Assembly (NCBI GenBank): GCA_916700875.1
Contig: CAKAKS010000062.1
Span: forward strand, 17,718,626 to 17,782,625
Source: Sebastes aleutianus
Lineage: Eukaryota > Chordata > Actinopteri > Perciformes > Sebastidae
Length of the DNA: 64,000 nt
Direction of reading: 5' to 3'
This document shows, in pieces, positions 47,842 to 60,600 of the stretch (position 1 is the first letter of the stretch; every line of letters begins with the position of its first letter). Position numbers and translations under genes: made by a program. The notes beneath the pieces were generated by a model, which had not been told where the DNA came from, ran no database searches, and saw nothing but the letters and a program-made list of their open reading frames with translations.

Positions 47842-49019
47842 CTAGCAGCCGCTGTTCCTCCGTGTGTACGCCTGCCCGCCGACCATGTACTCCATCTCTT
47901 GGAACTGCATGTTGGATATGGAGATAGCTGATGGCCCTTTCTCCTTGAAGCCGGCCTTGAGGTAGAAGGGCACCAGGAAGTCCTCGCAAATCAGCAGAGC
48001 TCGGCGGAGGCCCGGGACACAGCGCAGGTACTGCAGGTAGCGCCACAACAGGATGGAGCCCTTGCCCTGCTGGCGACAGTGACGGTGCACTGACAGCACA
48101 TGGATGTGCACAGCGGGGGTGTCTGGGACATGCTGAGTCATTGCCTCCTGCAGAAAAAGAGGCAAAGTCAAAGCACCCATGAGGCAAAATTCATATGCAT
48201 CACAGCAGGTTTGTCAAAATCAGTAATTTGAAAAGGTTTGTCATATTCTTTATACATTTTTTTAAGTGTATTCATACCTGTGAGAGCCTCTCTTTGTCCC
48301 AGCCAGAGCCGATGATGAAAGCTACCAGCTGTCCCTCCTCGAACCAACCCAGCGACAGCTCAGGACACTGACCCAGGAAGTTAAGCACTTCATCCAAGGT
48401 AAGTGGACACTCTCCAGACACAGAGACAAATGCTGGGGGGTTGAAAAGAAACCAGTTTATTCAGTGGGTCATATCAACATCTCTATCCACACAAGAAAAG
48501 ATACTAATCGTGTCACTAGGGGGTGTATAAGAGGAGATTGCACTATTCTGTTGCGGACAAATGCCTTTATTCAGTCAGCCTGGTCTGTCAGAGGTTCAAG
48601 AGAGTATTTTAAGATGCTCTCTTCAACACCTTGACCAGGGACAACAGATGAAAAATTGCCTTTTGGCATGTGTATTTATTCATTTGCTCTTTCCCTTCTC
48701 AAATAAACTAAACTAAACTAATGACAGAATGGAAAATACAGTATATTTCCTTTATCAAACACACATAGAAAGTCAGTCAAGTTCTTACCGGATGATACAC
48801 AGTGTTAAATCACATATCAGGTTGGTTATATGCTGAGCAGAAACTTGTCTTACCTTCTCTCTCTATCTCAAACACACTGATGGCGTCCTGTGACGTGAGG
48901 TTCCTGAACTCGCTGGCGGGGAGCGTGTGTCGTCTCTGTCGCAGAGGGTTGACCACTCTGCCCGGCGTCTTCAGAAAGAAGGGCTTGAGGAACGGTGAGC
49001 CACTGACCTGCTGTGTCAT
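47842..49019 (-). CDS. aanat2: Arylalkylamine N-acetyltransferase 2 (3 exons)
   Basis: Acetyl-CoA:serotonin N-acetyltransferase, the rate-limiting and rhythm-setting step of melatonin synthesis; in fish the type 2 enzyme is the pineal form. Exons on the - strand: 49019-48854, 48432-48278, 48147-47842, with GT-AG introns, giving 208 aa. The N-terminus MTQQVSGSPFLKPFFLK is the fish AANAT2 type, unlike AANAT1. RRHTLP near residue 32 is the PKA and 14-3-3 site, and RRNSGC at the end is the second one. HIHVLSVH carries the two active-site histidines (about 121 and 123), RQQGKG (132-137) is the GNAT acetyl-CoA loop, and Tyr169 in VPFYLKAGF is the catalytic tyrosine. All key residues are intact. It converges on rhbdf1; the stops are 1.0 kb apart. 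Confidence 0.96.
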
Positions 49020-49293
49020 GATGCCTCAATAATTCAAGACGGGAGGTTCTGATTGTTCTTTCTGTTTTCTTCTCTTCCAGCCTTTTGCAATATACAATTT
49101 ATACTGTATACTGTAAATGATGCAGAGTCAAGCTAACACAACTCTCTGTGTGTTCTCTGTTTGTCCTACAGCTCTGTAATGTAACTCCCTTCAGAAGGCA
49201 AGATGCTGACCCTCGTGTCTCGTCTCCTCCTCCTCTTCTGTCTCTCTGATCTCATACTGTAGAGTGGTCGTCTCAAAGTAGGAGAGCTGTCTG

Positions 49294-49350
49294 CACGTGT
49301 CTCCAAAGTCTCTAAATCCCCCTGCTTTCAAATGACAGACATTATATAGC
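49294..49350 (-). promoter_or_regulatory. aanat2: Candidate aanat2 core promoter: TATA box and E-box
   Basis: Reading the - strand, GCTATATAAT (49350-49341) is a good TATA box about 320 nt upstream of the ATG. A perfect CACGTG E-box follows at 49299-49294, close to the predicted transcription start. Known fish aanat2 genes are driven by CLOCK/BMAL E-boxes together with OTX/CRX elements. The motif calls are seen directly; promoter function is inferred. Confidence 0.4.
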
Positions 49351-51407
49351 GTTCAGAGACAGACAACTCTGTAGTTGCAGCATTTCATTGTGCATATTTT
49401 AATTAGACACTAATTTTGATTTAACATCAGCTCAGGGGGTTGACAGCAATCATTCGTAGGTTATATTTATTACACCTTAATTAAGAAAATATATAAGTAA
49501 TTCAGATATTCACCGTGTGATGAGGATCTTGTTGTGACAATGATATTTTACGCCAAATTAGATGAGTTCAGGCAGATTATTTATATGAATGTTCAACTTC
49601 AACAGGAAAAAGCTGTTGTTGAGATGTGATGACAGATCAGGATTAGTTTTTTACATTGGGACATAACTCTTAGCGGTACATCTTAACTGTACATTCAGGT
49701 AAGTGCTTTTCAGGGTGGGAATGAGCGAGATGTGGTGTGACTGGATGCAGTGATACACATGTTTTGCGCAGATCAAGGGCATGTGGGCTAATTTAACCGT
49801 ACTGAGTGAGGGCGGAGATTTGTGTGGATTGCCGTTGGGATGATTTCAGGCCTCAAAGAGGTTTAGCACAGACTAATTAAATGAGAGAGCACTTGCTTCG
49901 ACTGGCCTGAGGCAAACATGTTTACACAGACTTGTTAACACACTATAATAGGAGAGTCTTTTAAATTCAGTATAATCCTAAAGCTCTAGATCATAGATTA
50001 TCATCTAAATCTATTATGGTTGTGCAAATATCTAATAATTTAAAACAGTATTCTTGGTTGATTTCTTTCTCAAGTATCTACAAATAATAAACACCCTGTT
50101 TTTGAAGTGGTCTTAGTTTACTTATTTCTCTGCAGAAAAACAGGCTTCACACCACAATCACACGGCTTGAGGCTTAGCCCATAGTATTGTTTAATGTCGC
50201 CTCAAGAGATGAAATCAAAATTGTTCGAAGGATTATTGTTTTGTCCCACTGCTTTTCTTTTGGCCTTCTCTACAGTGATGAATGGGAAATCTCCCACGTC
50301 ATCTGGACAGATGGCCAATCATAAATACGAGAACATCTCTGGCCGTGAGATCATCAGATGTTAGTGGCGAGCACGTACACGGTTGTCCAGAGATTAAATC
50401 ACCTTTTCTGAACTGCAACTCTGTCAATCTGTGTGGCCTGTGAGGCGAGGGGCTGTCTGAAATAATTCCTCTTAAAATAGCCAAGTGAAAAGCAAGGTTG
50501 AGTTTTGAGAAACATGTTTCAGCTTCGGCAAGCCAATAAATTTAAAAGGGTTTATGAAAGGAGACAGGACTTTGGCTCTGGAGCTGATAGAAGATTAAAT
50601 GTACACAGTATAACCTCACCCACTGACCTTCTCTAGCTGAAAGTGTCATAGACCCTAATCTCATTTACAGCATGCGTACAGTATACACATGCACACACAT
50701 TTTCTCAGTGTATTATGTTTTTACAGGCAAGCTGGAGGCCACAGCGTAACTGAAACCTCGTTAAACTTTACATCGGCGTACACCTGTTGGTCCAGCTGAG
50801 CAGAGAGCAGCGGTTAACCGATACTGCAGAGGAATTATGTTTGAAATCTGAAACACCTAGAAAATTCATCCTGAAATGAACTGTCACACAACAGCAAGTT
50901 ATGCGAGCTTCATCATCATGTATGTACTCGTTTCAAGACGAGACTTAATGCTATACAGCAGAACACATACAATGAAAAAGACATGCTCCTATTGTCTTTT
51001 TTTTCACTTATAATCTAAAATCTATAAATGACACGCTAAAGGGTGCTACAGGAATGAGTCCTAAAACCCGGAAATGAGTTAGCATTTTAACACTTCCTGT
51101 TCCCTCGTCTAGAAGTCAATGGGTTTTATTGAATGAGACTACTAAACGTCATCACGCCGACTCGTCCACCTTTACAGCCTCGCTGTGTATACTGGCGTTC
51201 ATGCGACCGCCGTGTAGTTTGTTTATAGCCTTAGTCATTTATGTCACATTTTATCAATTAATTAATTAATGGCTACATTTATTTTTATTTTAATAAAAAT
51301 AAAATATATATTTTTTTACATTTAATGACTTATTCATTTATTTATCGAGTCATTTATTTATTGATTGATTTATTTTTTATTTTGGCAGGTTCCCTCCTTC
51401 ATATACA
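49351..51407. other. aanat2 upstream intergenic region
   Basis: Non-coding except for one dispersed repeat (51042-51225). It contains several TAATCY/RGATTA motifs between 49640 and 50661 that resemble OTX/CRX sites. No gene is seen. Confidence 0.55.
51042..51225. repeat. Dispersed repeat (TGCTACAGGAATGAGTCC), copy 2
   Basis: Second, longer copy of the 44486 repeat, with extra sequence between GTTCCCTCGTCTAG and GTATACTGGCGTTCATGCGA. Confidence 0.6.
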
Positions 51408-52690
51408 ATGTCATGGAATAGTATGCCATAAAAATATCACAGAATACTATACTGTGATATTTTTGTCATAAAAAATGTCATAGTATAGTATATCATAAAA
51501 AATCATATTATAGTCACGTATGCCATAAAGAATGTCATAAAAAATGTCATAGTACAGTATTTCATAAAATATCATATTATAGTCATCTATGCCATAAAGA
51601 ATGTCATAAACAAAGTGTCATAGTGTTAGAGCAATTTCACTTGCGGCCACTGAGTGGCGCTCTGGGTCTCCATAGTATAGTAGTATAGTAGTATAGTAGT
51701 ATAGTATTCCATAGTAGTGAGGACTAATTAGATTCAGGTGTGTCGCACAGCCAGGTGTTTGCAGCGATGCAACGCCGGACAGCGGAGGAAAGATCCTTTT
51801 GGACCAAGACCATGTGAAAAGAGGTAACTGAACATGAAAAAAAGTCCAACAAAAGTCATAATAAAGAATGTTGAAAAATGTCATGAAAAAAAGTCATAGC
51901 ATGTCGAAAAGATTCATGGAATAAAGTCATATTATAGTATGTTGAAAAAAATCATGAAAAAAAGTCATGTTATAGTATGTCGAAAAATGTCACCAAAAAA
52001 AGTCATAGTATTGTATGTCGAAAAAAAACATGAAAAAAATAAAGCATGTTGAAAAATGGCATATGTCCAAAAATTTCATGAAAGTATGTCATAGTATATT
52101 ATGTCGAAAAAATGCTTAAAAAGTCATAGTATGTTGAAAAATTTCATGAAAAAAAGTCAAAGTATAGTTTGTCGAAAAATGTCATGAAAAAAGTCATAGT
52201 ATAGTATGTCGAAAAATTTCATGAAAAAAATCGTATTTTGTTGAAAAATTTAACCAAAAAAAGTAATAGTAAATATGTCGAAAGATTTCACCAAAAAAAG
52301 TCATAGTATAGTATGTGGAAAAGTTTCATGGAAAAAAGTCATATTATGTTGAAAAATTTCATGAAAGAAAGTCATGGTATAGTATGTTGAAAAAAATGCA
52401 AAAAAAGTCATAGTATAGTATGTTGAAAAAAAGTCATAGTATAGTATGAAGGAAAAAAGTCACAGTATAGTACGTCGAAAAAATAAAAAAGTCTTAGTAT
52501 AGTATGTCGAAAAAATAGTCAAAGTATGTAAAAAAAAAAGTCATAGTATAGTACGTCAAAAAGTCATAAAATAGTCTTTGTATAGTATGTCATAGTATGC
52601 CAAAAAAATTATTAGTCATCTTTTAGTACGTCAAAAAAAGTCCTAAAAAAGGTCATAGTATAATATGCTGAAAACAGTCATGGTATGTTT
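51408..52690. repeat. AT-rich minisatellite (TCATAGTATAGTATGTCGAA)
   Basis: Dozens of degenerate copies of a unit of roughly 25-45 bp. The unit alternates AAAGTCATAGTATAGTATG with TCGAAAAATTTCATG. It is interrupted at about 51620-51840 by unrelated sequence that includes a short TAGTA microsatellite. It lies between aanat2 and the predicted end of mgrn1. Confidence 0.85.
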
Positions 52691-52944
52691 CTACCAGCAC
52701 GCCCATTCCCGATGCCTCATGTCTGCTGATGCCAACCACATGTAAGTCTCTAGGACCAAGTGCAAAACCTGGGATGACCGGGCGTTTTTCCGCCTGTTTT
52801 TAAGAGTTCGTCTGTTTTATTTAGTCTACAGTATTAAGTGTCCTCGAGAACTTTGAAAAGTATAAAAATAAAAATCCGATGTATTATTAATATCGTCATA
52901 AATAAGTAAGTAGTAAATAAGTGTTCACAAAAACAACTGATAGT

Positions 52945-54643
52945 TGAAGTACTGAATCTTTGTTCTTTATTGTTATAGACATGCTGCTTTACACACAAGG
53001 AAATACAGATATTGATTTTACAGAGCCACAAACCACCTACTGTGGAGTTATCCTGGATACCAGGTCAATAGTGGTCAGAAACAGGAACAGGAAGGCACAG
53101 TGTCAAGTTGAAATGGCACAAAAGAGGGGGGAAAAGACAAAATAACTATGTTACTTAAAAGCCGTGAGAGGTTTAAGACTACGAATTCACATGCAAATGG
53201 TAGCCCAATTATTAAAATGCAATATTTGCACTTATTGCATTGGATGTGGTCCTTCCAATCAAACGTACATTAAGAGAATCCGCTTGAACCTAAATACTAA
53301 GATTAAATGCATAATTGATACATGGCCGTAACATAGTAAAATGAACAGTTCAATTTCATATTGCAATAACAATAACAAGATACATGTTTTTCCAGTAGCA
53401 TGAAGTTTGCGATAGAAAAAAAGGCTCTGTACATCAGCATCAAAAAATCCTGTCTACGGGCTGAAAACTGTTGTATATTGTAGCATTTATAAGAACACTA
53501 ATGCCCGATGCAACAAGCAGGCAGCCATATCAATTGAAGGCACATAGATCTATATGCATGGCGCTACACATACAGGAACAAGTTATGTAAAGATGTTGCA
53601 GCCACACAAACACCGGAACCCCTTTTTTTTTGCAGCTACATCACATAAGCAGACAAAAAGACTGTACAGAGATCTGCCACATCTACGACAAGCACACTTA
53701 CTGTGCCATAGTGAGTCAGCATACATGGAGCGTCTATGCTTGTTGCAGGCTTTAGCTATCTTTGAGTTTAGCTGTTAGGATGTGAATCTGTAGCTCTATT
53801 ATCCAAGTCTTATATAATGTGCATGTTAACTGAATCTAGTTCCATTATTTCAATATCAGGATCTTTTTTTTCTATTTAATATGCAAGTATACAACTTTGG
53901 AAGTAACTACACAGGATTCTAGTACAGTTATGATACATAGATATCACATCATTAGAAATAATAATAATAAAAAGTGACATGTAGATGTTTAAGATGGCAG
54001 ACAACTTAAACTCATCTCATCATAAACTCTCGTTATAAGGAATGGATTATAAACGATTTTTTGTTGGAGTGCAAAATCACTTCAAATGGACACACAGATA
54101 CATTTCTGCTTATAACCCAAATGAACCTTACTGTAAAAATAAGTTCTCAAGTCATAAGTGTATTTTACGGATGAACACAATATCTAGACTGTATTTAAAA
54201 ATTCTTCTGAATTTTGTGTTAAGTAATTGATACAGAGTTAATATTTAAAGTAAGTGTGCTTAAAACCACCATGACAGGTAGTGAAGTATCTCTGGAATCC
54301 ACATTACTAGACCACAACTGAACACCATCTGACAGTTAATGAAATGTTTTAGAAGTTGGGGAAACAATATCTTTTTTTTTTTTTTAAAAACATCAGTCAT
54401 AGAGTAAGGTACAAAGAACATATTTGACATTAGAAAAAGAAATTTGACTCCCGTAGAGACACTGATGGAATAAACAGAGTCCTACCTCGTCCTGTGTGGA
54501 CTTACTTCAGGGCCGTTATTGTCTCTGATCACTGAAGCAGAAGCCTAGTTCTGGGGGGGGGTAAAAAGGAATAAAGGGACTGGATGATTTTTGTAATGCA
54601 TAAACCTGTTCTGATGAATGGGAGGGAAAAGGCTGGATCAGAG
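52945..54643 (-). other. mgrn1: mgrn1 3' UTR (candidate)
   Basis: About 1.7 kb of AT-rich, non-repetitive sequence follows the mgrn1 stop. It ends near an AATAAA on the - strand (52971-52966), just before the minisatellite begins on its far side. No other gene or repeat was recognised in it. The extent is inferred from that poly(A) signal. Confidence 0.45.
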
Positions 54644-57600
54644 TCAAGGGTTGAGGTGCTCGTCTTCCATATGAAGGCTGCTCGTGGGACACAGGAGAGG
54701 CTGGCTGGAGCAGTTTGTGCTCTGACTTTTCAGGCTTTCTGTTGACTCGGATGAACCTGGAGAGGAAGAAGCCACAGATAAGCAACACGGCTTCACAGTG
54801 AAGTTTCCAGTTCATGTAAGAAAACAGTGCTCATTCTTGATGAGATGGGCCTATCGCAGGAAATTCACTTGATAATAGCCGGATCTTTTGTTTTTTCTAG
54901 CTGTGATACGATGACGTTGGATCTATTTTTACAGGGAGAATGGGATTCAGTGAGAGCAGTAGAGCTCATACACAGAAGCAAGAGCAGACAGGAAAGCCTA
55001 CATACCACAGTTATTCCTCCATACCAATAGAGCAGGCATCAGGACCTAGAGCTGCCCAAAGTGAGGAGGTACGAAGGGACAGGATGGCAGAGAAAGAGAA
55101 GAGGAGTGTTAGGAAACAGAGAAGCACACAGGTTAGATGAAAAGCAAAAGGGAATCACAGCCCTTGAGTTTGAGAAGAGGAACATTAGAGAACCAGAACT
55201 AGAAAGGAGTCAAAAATAAGCAAGAACCAGACAATTTTAGGAGCTACTATCATCAGAATGTACACTGTATATGGCTTTATACATTAAGAGATTACACATT
55301 CTGCTTCTTTCCTTTCCTGTTTGCAGGGGGCTTAAAGATTATTCTTCACAGTCTGCTATTTCTTCTTTTTTCCTTGCAGAGAACGTCTCACCTGGCAGGG
55401 ACAAGTCGCCCGGTGGGTCGCTCTCTGTTTTGGTCAAGCTGCTGTGTTCACTGCTGCAGTCCTGTAGGATGTCCGCTCCAGAATGCATCCTGTCCTCTGG
55501 ATCATCATCTGGAGACAGGGATTCTGCCACGTCCTCTGCGGCTGTGGCCTGGAAGAAGAACGAAAAGATCTGGTTAAAGCTTTTGTTTTGTAGCAGAGTT
55601 TAAGTGTCAGGTGGTGCAGTGGCGGCTTACATCAGTGGGAGCGGGGCTGCTGGACAGCAGCGTGAGTGGCTGAGCGTCAGACATCTCGGACAGCTTCTCC
55701 TCATCTTCTTCCTGGATGGGAGACGATGGAGACCTAAGGGTGCTGGAGAGTAGAACAGGTAATTCAATCAATCACAGCTATCTACATGGAATGATGTTCA
55801 CTTTAATTGCACCTCTATCTTTCAATAACGAAACACCACATCTTTGTCAGAAAGCGGTTACTGTGTCTGATTACTGACCAAGCCTAATGTAATTGTGATG
55901 TTTGCAATTAATGTTGCACATACAAACATGATCTAATATCCCGTCCTAACCTGATTTCTTACAGTTATGTTTTTCTGTGCATGTACGTGGAAACGTACCT
56001 GTCAGGTGACTTGCTGACTTTGCCTTTCTGCAGGCTCCCATCACTTAAATGCTCTGGGGAGCTCAGCTGCCTGCCTTCACCGCCCCCTGTGAAGTTGATG
56101 TCATCATAGAGGGGAGCAGATGGGATGGCAGGAGACACTGACCGCAGACCATTCAGAGCCTCTAACAGTGAGATGGGTTCAAAGCCGGGAGGAACCGAGT
56201 CTGTGCTCTGCAAAGAGAAGGTAAGAATGCACAGTCGATAAACATGGGGCTACTTTGACTTTTTATGACATACTATACTGAGGCGTTTTATGACTTTCTT
56301 TAATGGCGTAATATACTGTGACCTTTTTTAAAGACATTTTTATATGGCGTACTGTAACCATGACTAAAGTATGACTTTTTTTATTACATACTTTACTGGT
56401 ATATTTTTTTATGACATTGTTATGACATTCTTTATGGAATACTATGACATTTTTACAGCATTCTTTATTTATCTCCCACTTTCTGACAAGCCAGGGATCC
56501 TGATTGGAGCGGGAACTTGGTCCGGCTCTCCAATCCAGAGGCTGCAATTTGGGGACTGAAGTGGCGGGGCGGTTGTGATTTCACTTAAGCAGCTCGCCAG
56601 TGTGTCTTTTCTATTGTTGTTTAGTCGATAAATGTTAACTGTGGATAATTCTATGAATTAAGGTACTCGTCAGCTTCCTGTGAGGGCCACTCTCACTCAG
56701 GAAATTACATGTTTAGAGATCACTGGATGCAGGGGTGCTGTTTTGGCTGTGTTTTGATTTATAACAAGTATTGTCTGATTGCTGAAGTCTTATTTTCATA
56801 TTTGGTTTTTCCTATAGTTAGTCGTAGCTCTGTTTTAGTCGTAGCACCCAACAGCCTTTTTATTTTTTCTTTGTAGTCTGCCTCACCTATTTTTGTTTGT
56901 ATTAAATAACCACGCTCTGTCAATAAATAACTTTATTTTACCAACTGGTTTAATGTTGATTTTCTTTCCCCGAATGAGATGGACCATAACAATCCGATTA
57001 CTTTTTGATGGCATACTTCTTTTATGACATACTATACTATGACTTTTTTATGGCCTACTACAGTGACTTGTTTATGGCATACAACACTGACTTTTATTAT
57101 TATTTTATGACACACTATACTATACTATACTATGATATTTTTACGTCACTGACATGACTTTGTTTTATGGCATACTATACTATGACTCTTATGACATGTA
57201 AGGCATACTATACTTCACAACATACCAACTTTCTGCTCAATAAAAGTTGTTATAAATCTAGATCACATTCTTCTTTTCTAAGTTGTTTTTAATTTACACT
57301 GCAGAACTTCATATCACAATTTTATCTGATTATAGACAAATGTAACTGAGACTTACGGAGTGCTCGTCATGGTCCATAGTCTGAGCCAGAACAGGGCTGA
57401 AGGACACGGGGGAAAGAGCACCAGGCTTTTTCCTCACAGCTCTGATCTGCAGCAAGGCCCTGAAGGCTGGTAAGACGAAAACAGGCTTAAATTAAAACAC
57501 AATAATAATGTAAATTCATTATGTTAAATGTTGACTACTCTTCAAATAGAAATCAATAAAGCACCTTAGAGAGCAGAACTTCATTAAAATAATGTAAGGC

Positions 57601-60600
57601 TTCTTACGCAGCCTGCAGATCGGACAGTTGTTGGCCTGGTAACGCAGAGTGTCTGCGCAGGAGTTGCAGAGACACAGGTGTCTGCAGGGCAGGATGAGTG
57701 TATCTCGCAGGTCAGACAGACAGACAACACACTCGTTGCTGTTGTCACTGTTCTCGTCATCTGATGGCTGGAAAAAGAAAACAAAATCAAACCAAAAGTC
57801 ACACAAATAAAACATCAAGTATCTTTTACAGCATTGTGATTCGAGTATATATATATATATATATATTCACTCAAACCTTGGTTTCTTGGTTGTTTTTGTT
57901 CTCAATCCCATAGATCTCCTGTAAGAGGTAGCTCACACGGTCCACCTGAAAAGATACAGTAAGAGAAATTATCTTTCAGAAACCCATGTCCACACACAAT
58001 GAGGTCTAATGGAGTGGGAAAGCAAAATGTATACAGCAACCTATTCTCTCCACTGTCTTGTTTTGTATTCATTTTTTTAATTTAGAGAACAATGATTATT
58101 TAGTTTAGGCTATTTACAGTCTTAAGATTGAAAGCATCTGTCTTGTAATGTTTAATTTTCAAAGACAGATTGAAAATACTAAAAACAGAATCTATGTGAA
58201 ATTACTTTGAGCTCCCTGAAAGTATACATTCAACGTCTACTTCACAGATCTGCTTTATTGCAAGACTCCCAAGGGTCTCGGCACAGATTTTTGTGGCTGG
58301 GTGTTTTTCAGAAGCTGCAGATGCGTATGAGGGTCACTGATGCTCTCCGTAAAACATCCGGCATTGCATTAACAACGTGCCGAAGCACATATAGTATGTG
58401 CTTCGCAATTTACTGACTTGGATTTAGGATGATTAAAAAACAACTAATAGATTAAAGCAAAGTGAGGATATCCACTAGACATTCCACTTAATCATTTGCT
58501 AATTAATAATGACATGATTAATAATAATTGAAATAACGTCATTCAAAAACTTACTATTTGTTTCTGCTTCAGAGGCTTGACGGAGAAACTGCCATCAACG
58601 TGCTGGAGGTAAAAACAAAACAAAAAACATATTTTAGCTCATACAAAAACTTACACTGAATTAAATGACTTACATTTATTTAGATGTATACATACTCTTT
58701 CAAAGGCTGCCAAAAGTACGTGAGCATGTCCGAGGCAATCTTGAAAAGAACACACAATATTCTGGTAAGTACAAATGTTGAACCAAATGTGTATTTAAGT
58801 GTACAATTCAACTGCTAACACGGACATTATTGATGCAATTTCTTATACTGTAGATGTTGTACTACTATTTCATAAATATGCCTTTATGTTTGTACAGCCA
58901 GCTTCAATAGTCCTGACTGTTATGAAGCTCTAGTGACCTACCGTCCCCTTCATCAACCACAGCTTGGATTACCATGGGGAACACTCCTCGGTCGAGGTCA
59001 AAGTTCAGCTGTAAGGGAAGAGGAACATAGATTTTAATGAGGCACGGTTAAAAAACACAGAAGTTAAAAGTTGTGTTGATGCACTGTTAGTAAGGTACAA
59101 AGGGTTTTTGTGATGTGTGATCAAGTAACAAACTCCACTAACTGCTGAAGATACTGTTCATAGGCATTATTGTTTAAGTAATGATGCCTATTAAATATAA
59201 ATGGACTGAGCTCTTATGGAATACTGTACTTATTCTCCCCTACAAATGTTTTGCCTAACAAAATCAAACAACTGTTATTTAAAATCATACATACATATTA
59301 CCCGATAAATTCCATCATATATACATTTATTCCTAAAAAAGAAGATTGTAATTCTATGGTGGAGACGCTAGAAGATTTGTTTATTCAGTGTGTACATGTG
59401 ACAGTGTTTTGGGCCGATTTTCAGTTAATCTTAAAACATATTTTGGTAAGGAAATTTTACTTAAAGAACACAATTTTTTTATTAATATTCCAACAATCCT
59501 AATATCTCCAGCAATTAACAATATGTCATTAATTTGCTCATTATTTTAGCCAATTTTTACATTCATAAAATGAAATTCTTGAAGAAATTACCATCTTATA
59601 TTACATTTAAAGAAACAGATCTTCAAACACTATCACATCTAAAAACATGAAAATAAACAAAACTATTAATAAATGCAAACTCTTCAATCCGATACCTGAT
59701 TATCTTATGTGGGTTCATTATGTATGTTACTTTTGTCATTGTACATTTTTTCATTTTCTCTTTATGCATATTTCTGTCATGGGAGCTAAATAACCTTTAT
59801 TTTTTCTTTTGTTTCTAACTCTTTGTTTATCATTCCCTGAGGTCTTATGTAATAAATTACAAAATGTATTGTTCAAAAAACGTTTTCAATAAAAGTTATA
59901 AAAATAATAAAAAAAAGAATACTTACATCTTCGTCTTTCCACTCGCAGAAATCTATTTTGAAAGATGGCATGGAGAACTGTTGGCTCACCCCTCGCTTGT
60001 AATGCACAGTTTCAGAGACCAGTGATGGATTCTTTGGGCTGTACCTGCACACAGTAGGTTACAGAGAAAACTGATCAGTGTTCAGGAGGATGAAGGAAGC
60101 CTGGATGGACAGTGAGTCAGTACACTTCTAACTGAGCAACAGCAAAAGTTGACATTTAGACATTTAACAGTAAGGAAAGCCTAATGATGGCCTTCATATT
60201 TAAGTACTCAATATATGCATTAGTGACAAAATAAAGAAAACTGAACAGCACAACAGTAGCAATATCTGATCTTTTTGATTCCATAAAAATATGTCTGTCT
60301 CATCTCATTGCAAGAAAATAACTTCAGTATGAACTGTTACTTTCATCTTCTTCCAAGTCTTATCAGCAGTATCCATGGCGACTGGAGGTTGCTAAGGACC
60401 CACTGTATCTATTCTAGTCTTTGTGCTCTAAGGCTTGAATCTCACTGCCCATAAAACAGAGTTTAAATGTCTCTGGTACAAGGCTTTCCACTAATTTGAT
60501 TCAAAACTGAACAACGGACTCTTTCATAGACAGACAGATGTGCTCTTTGTTTGTGTCATAAATTGATTCAGATATAACATTACATATAAAAAATAGAAGA

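Noticed and set aside
47842..49019. aanat1 as the identity
   Set aside because: MTQQV...FLKPFFLK and the VHRHCRQQ region match the fish AANAT2 type.
51838..52690. CRISPR-like array
   Set aside because: Units are variable in length and degenerate, with no unique spacers; this is a eukaryotic minisatellite.
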